Assembly (NCBI GenBank): GCA_000961645.1 | Contig: LADM01000097.1 | Coordinates: forward strand, 1-64,000 | Direction of reading: 5' to 3' | DNA from: Gammaproteobacteria bacterium BRH_c0 | GTDB lineage: Bacteria; Pseudomonadota; Gammaproteobacteria; Pseudomonadales; Porticoccaceae | Length of the DNA stretch: 64,000 nt | Part shown: positions 43,077 to 51,447 of the stretch, in pieces | Layout: the number at the start of each line of letters is the position of its first letter | How positions within the stretch are numbered: the first letter of the stretch is position 1 | The notes under the pieces: generated by a model | The model's input: only the letters and a program-made list of their open reading frames with translations | What the model was told of the DNA's origin: nothing | The model's database searches: none | Position numbers and translations under genes: made by a program

Positions 43077-45755
43077 ATGGCTGAAATTCTCCAGTTCATT
43101 GTTCTCGGTCTCGGCACGGGTGCGCTCTATGCCCTCGGCGCTCACGGGATCGTGCTGATCTATCGCGGTTCCGGTGTTATCAACTTTGCCCACGGTGCCA
43201 TGGCGCTGTTTGGCGCAGCGGTGTTTGCCGAATTGCGCGATGACCACGGCCTGCACTTTTTGCTGGCACTGGTGCTGGCGGTGGGCGCCACGGCACTGAT
43301 CGGCTTTTTGATTGATTTTGCCGTGATGCGACGCATCCGCAACGCTTCGCCCCTAAGTCGCCTGGTGGTGACCCTGGCGGTGCTGGCGATTATTGAATCG
43401 GCGGTGATGGTGCGCTATGGCTCCGGTCTGCGTTTTGTCGAGAGCTTCCTGCCCAACCACAGCCTGTCCCTGGGCAGTATGTCCATCGGTATTGATCGGG
43501 TCTGGATTCTGGTGATCGCTCTGCTGGTCACGGCCCTGTTGTGGGTGCTTTACCGGTTTACCGAATTTGGCCGCCAGACCACTGCCGTGGCGGAGAATGT
43601 GCGCTCCGCCTCGGCGGCGGGCATTTCCCCCAACCGGGTCTCGTCCCTCAACTGGATGCTGGGTTCCGGCCTTGCCGCCCTCGCCGGTATTCTGCTGGCG
43701 CCGGTGACTGGGTTGATGGCCGCCACCATGGTGCTGTTGATCAATCCGCTGCTGGCAGCGGCCCTGGTGGGTGGCTTTGTATCCTTCCCCCTGACACTGG
43801 TGGGGGGGCTGGTGATCGGTGTAGCCCAGGCACTGATTGGCTATTTTGATGCCGGTACCGGCTGGTCTTCGGCCATTCCCTTTTTGGTGATTGTGGCGGT
43901 GATGGTGTTCCGTGGCCGCGCCCTGCCCCTGCGCGGCTTTCTCTCTGACCGCCTGCCCAGGGTGGGCGCGGCACGTCCGCCGGGAGTCGTGGCGCTGGCG
44001 GGCTTTATCATCACAGCGGTGCTGATTTTTGCCCTGTCGGAAGACTGGGTAAACAGTATTACCGGCACCTTGGTGGCGGCCACCGTGTTCCTGTCCATTG
44101 TGGTGGTGACGGGCCTTGCGGGCCAGGTATCCCTGGCCCAGTTCGCCATGGCGGGCATGGGAGCTTTTGTGTCGGCGCGCCTGGCGGCGGTGTACGGGCT
44201 GCCATTCCCTGTGGTGTTTGTCATTGCCCTGCTGGTCACCATCGCCGTGGGCGTGCTGTTTGCCCTGCCTGCATTGCGCACCCGCGGGGTCAACCTGGCC
44301 ATTGTCACCCTGGGCCTGGGGCTGGCTCTCGATAGCCTGGTGTTCAAGAATATCGATTACACCGGGGGCTTTGGCGGCACCCAGGTTCAAACCCCCAGCC
44401 TGTTTGGGGTCAGTCTCGATTCCATCATGCACCCTGAGCGCTACGCCCTGTTGGTGCTGGTGTTTTTTACGATCTGCGCCTTGCTGGTGGTCAATGTGCG
44501 GCGCGGCATTACCGGTCGGCGCCTGCTGGCTACCCGCTCCAATGAGCGCGCTGCATCATCCCTGGGCGTCAGTGTGATGGGCGCCAAGGTCTACGCCTTT
44601 GCCCTGGGGGCGGGTATCGCCGCCACCGGCGGTGTGCTGGGCGCCTTCCGCTACCCCAATGTGCGTTTTGATGCGGGTTTTTCCCCTTTTGAATCCATCC
44701 CCGCCCTGATGATGACCTTTTTGGGCGGTATCGGCTTTATCGGCGGCGCCATCATTGGTGGCATGATGTTTTTTGGCGGCATCCTCAACGAGATTTTCTT
44801 CCACCTGTTTGATCTCAAGGAATGGCAGTTTATGGCGGTGGGTATCGGCGCCATTGTGGTGGTGCTGGCCCATCCCAACGGCATTGCCGAAGTTTTTGCC
44901 GGGCTCGGCGATCGCCTGCGCCGCAATAGGGGCTCCCAAGTAGGTGCCGCTACTGCCCAAGCTGATGCCAGTCCTGTCAAGCAGGCCCCGCGCTGCGCAC
45001 CCAAAACCCTGGCGATTGACAGCCTGACCGTGCGCTTTGGCGGCCTGGTGGCCCTCAACGAGGTGAGCTTTGTGGTGGAGCCGGGCCAGGTGGTGGGCCT
45101 GATCGGACCCAACGGCGCCGGCAAAACCACCCTGATCGACGCCGTAACCGGCTTTACCCCCGCCAGCGAGGGCCGTGTCAGCCTCGACAGTGCCGACTAT
45201 ACAACCCTGTCACCCATGGAGCGCGCCCGTGGCGGCTTGGGCCGTTCGTTCCAGAGCCTGGAGTTATTCGATGATCTGACAGTGGCGGACAATATCCGCG
45301 TCGCCTGTGATTCCCGCGCCCGCAGTCACTACTTTGTGGATCTGGTACGGCCCCGCAGCGCCCCCTTTCCGCCCGAGGTGCAGCACACTATCGATGCCTT
45401 TGAACTGGGCGCCCATCTCAACCAGTACCCACAGGAGCTGAGCTTTGGCCAGCGCCGCCTGCTGGGCCTGGCCCGGGCAGTGGCGGGCAATCCGTCGGTA
45501 CTGCTGATGGACGAACCCGCAGCCGGTCTCGACAGCAGCGAAACCCGCGAGCTGGGCGAAATCATCCGCTGGCTGGCCCGTGATCGCGGCATGGCGATCC
45601 TGCTGGTGGAACACGATATGGGGCTGGTGATGGATGTCTGTGACAGGGTGGTGGTGCTCGACTTCGGCAACAAGCTGGCTGAAGGATCACCCGCCGATAT
45701 CAGCCGCGATCCGGCGGTGATCAAAGCCTACCTGGGAGGGCACAGTCATGAGTAA
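43077..45755 (+). CDS. fused branched-chain-type ABC transporter: LivH-LivM-LivG
   Basis: 892 residues that join three normally separate proteins: LivH permease (about 1-290, GVINFAHGAMALFG), LivM permease (about 300-620, GLAGQVSLAQFAMAGMGAF) and LivG ATPase (about 640-892). In LivG, Walker A GPNGAGKTT is near 677, signature LSFGQRRLLG near 788 and Walker B VLLMDEPAAGLD near 808. This makes the inner-membrane channel and one ATPase of a HAAT-type importer. It overlaps LivF by eight bases. The substrate may be an organic acid or hydrophobic compound rather than leucine, given the catabolic neighbours. aagg RBS. Confidence 0.88.
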   Translation: MAEILQFIVLGLGTGALYALGAHGIVLIYRGSGVINFAHGAMALFGAAVFAELRDDHGLHFLLALVLAVGATALIGFLIDFAVMRRIRNASPLSRLVVTLAVLAIIESAVMVRYGSGLRFVESFLPNHSLSLGSMSIGIDRVWILVIALLVTALLWVLYRFTEFGRQTTAVAENVRSASAAGISPNRVSSLNWMLGSGLAALAGILLAPVTGLMAATMVLLINPLLAAALVGGFVSFPLTLVGGLVIGVAQALIGYFDAGTGWSSAIPFLVIVAVMVFRGRALPLRGFLSDRLPRVGAARPPGVVALAGFIITAVLIFALSEDWVNSITGTLVAATVFLSIVVVTGLAGQVSLAQFAMAGMGAFVSARLAAVYGLPFPVVFVIALLVTIAVGVLFALPALRTRGVNLAIVTLGLGLALDSLVFKNIDYTGGFGGTQVQTPSLFGVSLDSIMHPERYALLVLVFFTICALLVVNVRRGITGRRLLATRSNERAASSLGVSVMGAKVYAFALGAGIAATGGVLGAFRYPNVRFDAGFSPFESIPALMMTFLGGIGFIGGAIIGGMMFFGGILNEIFFHLFDLKEWQFMAVGIGAIVVVLAHPNGIAEVFAGLGDRLRRNRGSQVGAATAQADASPVKQAPRCAPKTLAIDSLTVRFGGLVALNEVSFVVEPGQVVGLIGPNGAGKTTLIDAVTGFTPASEGRVSLDSADYTTLSPMERARGGLGRSFQSLELFDDLTVADNIRVACDSRARSHYFVDLVRPRSAPFPPEVQHTIDAFELGAHLNQYPQELSFGQRRLLGLARAVAGNPSVLLMDEPAAGLDSSETRELGEIIRWLARDRGMAILLVEHDMGLVMDVCDRVVVLDFGNKLAEGSPADISRDPAVIKAYLGGHSHE

Positions 45756-46461
45756 CTATCTGTTGGAAGCCCGCCAGCTGAGTGCCGGTTATCGGGGCCA
45801 AGCGGTGGTACACGATCTCGCTCTGCAAGTGGCGCCCGGTGAGATTGTCTGTCTGTTCGGCCCCAATGGTTCCGGCAAGACCACTAGTCTGCTCACCTTG
45901 GCAGGTGAACTGCCCCCCATTGCGGGTTCAACCTGGCTGCTGGGCGCTGAATGCAAGGCACCCCTCTACGAGCGGGTACGCTCTGGCCTCAGTATTATCA
46001 CCGACGAGCGCTCGCTGATCTTCGGCCTCAGCACCCGCGACAACCTGCGCCTGCGGGGCGGCTCAGTGGCGGATGCCATCGCCCTGTTTCCGGAGCTGGA
46101 ACCCCACCTGTCGCGCCAGGCGGGGCTGTTGTCCGGCGGTCAGCAGCAGATGGTGGCCATGGCTCGCAGCCTGGCGGCTCGCCCCAAAGTGCTGATTGCT
46201 GACGAACTGTCGATGGGGCTGGCGCCGCAAATCGTGTCGCGCTTGCTGGCGAGCCTGCGCCAAGCCGCTGATCGCGGTGTGGGGGTGCTGCTGGTGGAGC
46301 AGCATGTCTCCCAGGCCCTCAATGTCTGCGACCGGGCCTATATACTCAATCACGGGCGGGTGGTGCTGTCTGGGAGTGCTGAGGAATTGAAGCGCCAGTC
46401 CGCCGATATCGAAGCGGCCTACCTGTTTGGCCACCAGGCCGCCGAAAAAACCGAATCCTGA
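45748..46461 (+). CDS. livF: LivF-like ABC transporter ATPase
   Basis: 237 residues. Walker A GPNGSGKTTS is near residue 37, signature LSGGQQQMVAMARSL near 126 and Walker B VLIADELSMGLAP near 147; the ending after VLSGSAEEL is family-typical. It pairs with the LivG domain of the fused protein, with which its gene overlaps by eight bases. Confidence 0.92.
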   Translation: MSNYLLEARQLSAGYRGQAVVHDLALQVAPGEIVCLFGPNGSGKTTSLLTLAGELPPIAGSTWLLGAECKAPLYERVRSGLSIITDERSLIFGLSTRDNLRLRGGSVADAIALFPELEPHLSRQAGLLSGGQQQMVAMARSLAARPKVLIADELSMGLAPQIVSRLLASLRQAADRGVGVLLVEQHVSQALNVCDRAYILNHGRVVLSGSAEELKRQSADIEAAYLFGHQAAEKTES

Positions 46462-46471
46462 GGATATCGCC

Positions 46472-47674
46472 ATGAGAAAAACCATATTGCATCAATCAGG
46501 GCTTGCCACTGCCCTCGCCCTATCCATGCTTGCTGGCTGTGTCGACGAGGGCTCAAAAAGCTCGGGCAGCGACAGCGAGGATGCCATCCGTCTGATGTAT
46601 ATCGGCCAGATTACCGACACCGCCAATGCCACTCCGATGCCGGAAGCGGCAGACGGCGTGCGCGCCGCTGTGGCCAGTATCAATGCTACTGGCGGCCTCA
46701 ACGGGCGGTTGCTGCGGGTAGATATCTGCGATGACAAGAACGATGCCAACGAGGCCACCAAGTGTGCCCGCAAGGCGGCGCGGGATGGCGTGGTGGCCAC
46801 GGTGGGCAACTCCAGCAATTTCGGCGATATGATCATGCCGGTACTGGAGAAGGCGGGTATTCCCAGCATCGGTCACAACCCCATCATGCCGCGGGATTTC
46901 GCCAGCTCTGCTGCCTTTCCCCTGCAGACTGGCTCCCCCGGCACAGTGGCGGGGGCGGCGAAGATGCTCGCCAATCAGGGGGTCAAGCGCATTCGCCTGG
47001 CGGCGGTGGATAGCCCAGCTGGCGCCTCCGGCGAGCCCTTTGTGCGGGCGGGCATCAAGGGTACAGACAGTGAACTGGTGGGCATGACCCTGGTGCCCTT
47101 GGGGGCGCCGGATTATTCCATCTATGCTCAGGCAATTTTCCAGGACAGCGATGGTGTGATCCTGGGCATGAATGCCGACCAGGCGGCGCGCACCATTACC
47201 GCCCTGCGCCAAGCCGACCCCAGCAAACCCATCGCCGTGACCATGGCATCCCTGCCCCCGGCCACTATCGAACAGCTGGGCGCCGCTGCCGAAGGAATAC
47301 TGGTGGCCACCCCCTTTCGCCCCATTACCGCCGGTGGCGAGAGCATCGAGCGCTTTCTTGCCGACATGAAGGCCGCGGCGCCGAATGCAAAGCTCAACGG
47401 CTTTTCATTGCAAGCCTGGTTGGCAGTGCAGACTGTGTACGAAGTGATGAAAGACACTCCTGCTGAAGAGATAACCGCTGCCACGGTCAAGCAGCGCATG
47501 GAAAATCTCGAGGGTTTTGTGGTGGCCGATGCCCTGGCGCCACTGACCACTACGGTGGAAAAAACGACCCCCTTCAACCGCCTGTTCAACAGCACCGTGC
47601 TGTTTGGCAAGGTAGTGAATGGCGAGATTGAGTTACTTGATCCGCAGTGGCAGGAAGTCAATCTCAACGAATGA
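46472..47674 (+). CDS. Liv-type periplasmic binding lipoprotein
   Basis: About 400 residues. Lipobox LAGC (Cys23) anchors it in the outer leaflet of the inner membrane. Two-lobed periplasmic-binding-protein fold type I (PF13458-like), with INATGGLNGR near 70 and TVGNSSNFGDM. It collects the substrate for the fused permease. The start ATG at 46472 follows the LivF stop by 10 bp; the frame from 46427 is an overlap extension. The ligand is unknown and need not be an amino acid. Confidence 0.85.
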   Translation: MRKTILHQSGLATALALSMLAGCVDEGSKSSGSDSEDAIRLMYIGQITDTANATPMPEAADGVRAAVASINATGGLNGRLLRVDICDDKNDANEATKCARKAARDGVVATVGNSSNFGDMIMPVLEKAGIPSIGHNPIMPRDFASSAAFPLQTGSPGTVAGAAKMLANQGVKRIRLAAVDSPAGASGEPFVRAGIKGTDSELVGMTLVPLGAPDYSIYAQAIFQDSDGVILGMNADQAARTITALRQADPSKPIAVTMASLPPATIEQLGAAAEGILVATPFRPITAGGESIERFLADMKAAAPNAKLNGFSLQAWLAVQTVYEVMKDTPAEEITAATVKQRMENLEGFVVADALAPLTTTVEKTTPFNRLFNSTVLFGKVVNGEIELLDPQWQEVNLNE

Positions 47675-47704
47675 TCAAAACCCGTAATTCAGAGGACGAA
47701 AGCA

Positions 47705-48571
47705 ATGACTGAACGGGATATAAAAAATAAAAACTTTGTCTTTATCGGCGGCTCCGAAGGTATGGGGCGCGCCGCCGCCCTGGCGCTGGCAAAACGCGGT
47801 GCCTCTGTTCTGATTGTCAGTCGTGGCAAGGAGGCAGGCAATGCGGCGGTCGCCCAGGCAAAAAGTGCCGGTGCAACATCGGCGGATTTCCTCGCTGCTG
47901 ACCTGTCAACAATTGCTGGAATCAGTGCGGCTGCAGAGGGTATAAAAGCCTGGCAATCTGACATTCACGGGCTGATGCATACCGCCATGTCGGCGTTCAA
48001 CAAACGCATTGTGACTGAGGACGGACTGGATTTCGCTTTTGCCCTTCAATACTTTGCCCGCGCGGCTCTCAACCGTTTATTGATAGATAATCTCGCCGCT
48101 TCCGGGGATGGGCGGGTCGTTCAGGTCGCTGGTAACGTGAGTGAGGGCATGGCTGGCGTTGATCTCAATGACCTGCAGTTCGAGCGCCGCAAATGGTCTT
48201 TTTTTAAATCCATCCTCGGCACCCATCACCTGGGATTTCTCCATATCCAGGAAGCGACAAAACGCTGGGCCGACCTGCCTGTGTCCCTCAGTGCCTGTTG
48301 TGTAGAGTCGGTCAAAACCAAGGCGATGCAGGATCCGGCGATGCCCTTCATCATGCGCTTGATGGGCCGCTTTGGCACAAGCCCGGAGCTGGCAGCCAGG
48401 AATGCGGTGACAGTGCTCACCGCGGCTGATCCTGCCGTTCTCAAAGGCGCGATTGTGCGCAAGTCGAAAGAATATAAACCGGAAAAACTGCAGCTTGACG
48501 CTGCCGATGCGGCAAAACTCTGGGATATCACTACCGAGATCGGAAAGAACCGGGGGATGGTGTTGTCCTGA
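47705..48571 (+). CDS. short-chain dehydrogenase/reductase-like protein without the YxxxK motif
   Basis: 288 residues. The coenzyme loop is GGSEGMG (15-21). The usual catalytic YxxxK is not evident; the corresponding helix reads WSFFKSILGTHHLGF. The N-terminal half resembles the WW-domain-oxidoreductase/retinol-dehydrogenase branch. Thus NAD(P) binding is likely, but standard SDR chemistry is doubtful. It lies 30 bp after the binding-protein gene and converges on the TetR gene, so it is probably the last gene of the Liv operon. Confidence 0.78.
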   Translation: MTERDIKNKNFVFIGGSEGMGRAAALALAKRGASVLIVSRGKEAGNAAVAQAKSAGATSADFLAADLSTIAGISAAAEGIKAWQSDIHGLMHTAMSAFNKRIVTEDGLDFAFALQYFARAALNRLLIDNLAASGDGRVVQVAGNVSEGMAGVDLNDLQFERRKWSFFKSILGTHHLGFLHIQEATKRWADLPVSLSACCVESVKTKAMQDPAMPFIMRLMGRFGTSPELAARNAVTVLTAADPAVLKGAIVRKSKEYKPEKLQLDAADAAKLWDITTEIGKNRGMVLS

Positions 48572-48609
48572 TTTATCAGGTTAGTGGTTGCGGCTGGTGC
48601 TGCGCCTTG

Positions 48610-49230
48610 TCAACGGCTTGCGTAATGGGACATAAATACCGCCACTGCGTCCTTTGCCTCGGCGGTTATTTTTTTTGCGCCAGGTGGCGGGGATACATTG
48701 AATTGCACTTCGCGGTAGATGCCGGATTGGCACAGGCCCAATAAAATTCTCGCGGCTTTCATCGGATCATCCTTGCGCAACTCGCCGATTTCCATTGCAT
48801 GACTGATATAGCCAGAAAGGCGTTTGACGCCAAATTCCGGGCCGCTAAAAAAGAATGCTCTGCCAATAGCCGGGAATCGTTCTGACTCGGCAATGACCAG
48901 TCTGTGCAGGGCGAGATCGGTTTTTGACAGAATGGCGCGCAGAAAAAACTGGCAGAATTTTGTCAGCACCTCGACTGGATTGCCGCCTGAGTCGATGGCG
49001 CTGAATGCCTTTTGTGAATGACTTCCAAGAAAGAATTCAATGCAGGCCAGGAACAGGTCTTCCTTGGATTTGACGTGGTTATACAGGGTTCCCTTTGAAC
49101 CGCCAACCCGTTCGGCAATGGTGGCCATCGAGGTATTGGCGTAGCCGTTTTCGAGAAAAGCATCGAGCGCTATGGTCAGGATGCGCTGATGGCGCGCAGT
49201 CTTTTTCCTGCTGGCGTTGGTTTGTTCCAT
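48610..49230 (-). CDS. TetR-family transcriptional regulator
   Basis: 206 residues from the ATG at 49230. The N-terminal helix-turn-helix is at about 31-53 (TSMATIAERVGGSKGTLYNHV), and the C-terminal region is a ligand-binding helical domain. Its own upstream region and that of the receptor at 40343 share an exact 15-bp palindrome. It is divergent from the P450 gene, so it very probably represses both itself and the P450 and possibly the receptor. A frame open to 49293 adds 21 residues without conserved features. Confidence 0.88.
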   Translation of the reverse strand: MEQTNASRKKTARHQRILTIALDAFLENGYANTSMATIAERVGGSKGTLYNHVKSKEDLFLACIEFFLGSHSQKAFSAIDSGGNPVEVLTKFCQFFLRAILSKTDLALHRLVIAESERFPAIGRAFFFSGPEFGVKRLSGYISHAMEIGELRKDDPMKAARILLGLCQSGIYREVQFNVSPPPGAKKITAEAKDAVAVFMSHYASR

Positions 49231-49670
49231 ATGCAACCCGGTTATATTTGTGATGTTGCTGGCGATCCTATAAGTCAGCCTGTTGGCAGTCAAGCTGGAT
49301 ATTGGCGCGCGGTTTAGTCAGGCCAGCCAGCCTTGACAGAGAACCAATATTAACCGTACAGTTCGGTCAAAATAAATTCATTTGCCACCGTCTGCAGAGG
49401 TAGACTTTAATTCGGGACATCGATGATGTTGCATCCTGATTTGGCAGCACAGCCGATACAAGTAGCCGCCGTTGCAACAGTGGGTGCTCAGTCACTGAAT
49501 AGCTGGCATTGCCAACACTTGCTGTGCTTGAAAAGCCCGTTCCGGCCGTTGAGCTATTGTTCAGTGGGTAAATATTCACCAGTTAACAATTTGAAACTGT
49601 AAATTCTCTGGCTAACGTCCTGCAGCTTGGCTGCAATATGTAGGCAAAGATAATCCCTGGAGTAATGATC
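49231..49670. other. 440-bp divergent tetR-P450 control region
   Basis: No gene. It holds the second TetR-type operator (49353-49367) and, near 49505-49560, only AT-poor sequence without a clear promoter. Confidence 0.55.
49353..49367. promoter_or_regulatory. TetR-type operator, copy B
   Basis: ACCGTACAGTTCGGT, identical to the site at 40024-40038, including the flanking A upstream and CA downstream. It lies between the divergent tetR and P450 genes, about 125 bp from the tetR start. Confidence 0.7.
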
Positions 49671-50885
49671 ATGTCGTTTGCATTTCCCAAAACCCCGAGG
49701 CCGGATCATGTTCCCGAGAATCTGGTTCTGCCGTTCCCCTATATTTTTGGCACCACCACCAAGGCCGACCCGTTTAATGAACTGGCGGCCAGTGTCCATA
49801 CCTATCCCGATATTTTCTACGCCGAGCACGCCTATCCGGGTGGCACACCGGCGTGGATATTGCGCCGTACCGAAGATCTGCGCGCCATGTATTTCAATAC
49901 CGAGCACTTCTCCAGCAAGGGCTTTTCTCCCTTTGCCATGCTGATCGGCGAAGACTGGAACCTGATGCCGGCGGAGATGGACCCGCCCGAGCACGGCGCC
50001 TACCGCGCGCTGGTCAGCCCGCTCTTTACCCCCGCAGCCATGGCCAAACTGGATGACCGCATCCGTCAGTATGCCCGCGAGTATGTGCTGGGTTTCAAGG
50101 ACAAGGGCGAGTGTGAATTCATGGCGGATTTCGCCTTTGAATTCCCTATCAAGGTCTTTCTGGAGCTGATGGGTTTACCGCTGGACATGACACCGCTGTT
50201 TCTGGAATGGGAAACCAACCTGCTGCACAATCACGACATGTCGCAGATAGCCGCTGCGGCTCGCAAGGTGGTTGACTACCTGCGCGAACAAATCGAGGAC
50301 CGACGCCACAATCCTCAGGATGACCTGATCACCTTTGCGGTTCAGGCCAGTTTTCAGGGCCGCCCTCTCAACGATGCCGAGCTGGTGGGCTTTACCTTTA
50401 ACCTGTTTATCGGCGGACTGGATACAGTGTCCACCCACATGGGCCTGCAATTCCTCCATCTGGCGCGACACCTGGAGCACCAGCAGGAGCTGCGCGATAA
50501 TCCTGCCCTCATCCCCCAGGCCATCGAGGAGCTGATGCGCGCCTACCCGGCGGTCACCACCTTCAGGACCTGTGTGAAGGAAACCGAGATCAAGGGCGTC
50601 AAATTCATGCCCGGAGATAAGGTGGCCATGTCCACCACCCTGGTGGGGCGCGACCCGGAAGAATACGACAACCCCGGCAAAGTGGACTTCCATCGCAAGG
50701 CGCGTCACCTGACCTTTGCCTTTGGTCCGCACCTCTGTGTCGGGATGCATCTGGCGCGACGCGAAATGCGTATCGCCATGGAGGAATTCCTTGCCAATAT
50801 TCCCGAATTCCGCCTGCCGGAAAATTTCGAAGTGGAGTATCACCTGGGTATGGTGCAGCCAGTGACCCTGCCGCTGAAGTGGTGA
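49671..50885 (+). CDS. cytochrome P450
   Basis: 404 residues from the ATG at 49671, which has ggag nine bases upstream (49665 is the alternative). The I-helix oxygen-activation motif is FIGGLDTVS, the ExxR is in EELMR, and the heme loop FAFGPHLCVG has Cys356 as the axial ligand. It is a soluble class I bacterial P450 that needs a ferredoxin and reductase; none is encoded in this window. It likely hydroxylates or epoxidises the imported compound. It is controlled by the divergent TetR by position. A perfect 11-bp-stem terminator follows. Confidence 0.95.
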   Translation: MSFAFPKTPRPDHVPENLVLPFPYIFGTTTKADPFNELAASVHTYPDIFYAEHAYPGGTPAWILRRTEDLRAMYFNTEHFSSKGFSPFAMLIGEDWNLMPAEMDPPEHGAYRALVSPLFTPAAMAKLDDRIRQYAREYVLGFKDKGECEFMADFAFEFPIKVFLELMGLPLDMTPLFLEWETNLLHNHDMSQIAAAARKVVDYLREQIEDRRHNPQDDLITFAVQASFQGRPLNDAELVGFTFNLFIGGLDTVSTHMGLQFLHLARHLEHQQELRDNPALIPQAIEELMRAYPAVTTFRTCVKETEIKGVKFMPGDKVAMSTTLVGRDPEEYDNPGKVDFHRKARHLTFAFGPHLCVGMHLARREMRIAMEEFLANIPEFRLPENFEVEYHLGMVQPVTLPLKW

Positions 50886-50913
50886 TGTAAAGAGTATTCA
50901 GAAAAGTCCGACA

Positions 50914-50944
50914 CCCACATCGCCCGCCACATAGGCGATGTGGG
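50914..50944. terminator. terminator between P450 and epoxide-hydrolase-like gene
   Basis: CCCACATCGCC pairs perfectly with GGCGATGTGGG (loop cgccacata), followed by a short T-rich stretch. Serves the convergent genes. Confidence 0.7.
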
Positions 50945-50997
50945 TTATTGGCTGCGAGCCATGGCGTTGATGTCGGGTCGAACATCCAAGCCAAAAT

Positions 50998-51444
50998 TTA
51001 GTCGATGGTATCGCCGCCCCGTCCAGACGCAGCTGTCTGCACATCGACACCCATTTTCTGGGTGAGATCGACCATATCGAGATATTCCCGCCACTCCTTG
51101 ATCAAACCCTGTTCGTTGAGCACATACACCGCCACCATATGGTGGGGCGCATCGCGCCCGTACAGCATTGCGTCATCCTTGCGCTCGGTCATCACCACAG
51201 TGTCGCTGGAGGTGATATTGATGATGTTGCACTTGTTGTTGCGCATAAAACTTTTCTGGCGCTCCAGCTCGGCGCGAATATCAGCTTTGCCCTTGATAAC
51301 GGGACCGCCTGGCACCCACAGCTGCCACTCCACATCCTCCGCCATCATCGACACAATCCTGTCCACATCGGCGCGGCTGTCGTAGGAGCCGTCGCCAAAA
51401 AGCTGGCAAAACTCGCGGATAAAGTCTTCCTGTTTTTGTCCCAT
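50998..51444 (-). CDS. limonene-1,2-epoxide-hydrolase-like/SnoaL-fold protein
   Basis: 148 residues with the NTF2 fold of the limonene-epoxide hydrolase family (PF07858). The catalytic-type TER.D motif (MTERKDDA) and the later W-R-E-Y-L-D are seen. The Arg and first Asp of the Arg-Asp-Asp set are kept, while the third position looks like Glu (WRE) rather than Asp. It may open an epoxide made by the neighbouring P450, or bind a steroid-like ligand. It begins right at the end of the CoA-transferase gene (gagga RBS inside it), so it is in that operon. ATG 51444 is chosen over a TTG one codon earlier. Confidence 0.75.
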   Translation of the reverse strand: MGQKQEDFIREFCQLFGDGSYDSRADVDRIVSMMAEDVEWQLWVPGGPVIKGKADIRAELERQKSFMRNNKCNIINITSSDTVVMTERKDDAMLYGRDAPHHMVAVYVLNEQGLIKEWREYLDMVDLTQKMGVDVQTAASGRGGDTID

Positions 51445-51447
51445 CAA

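Noticed and set aside
43353-44432. 359-residue minus-strand frame within the Liv fusion
   Set aside because: His/Gln-rich composition typical of an antisense shadow, no domain seen.
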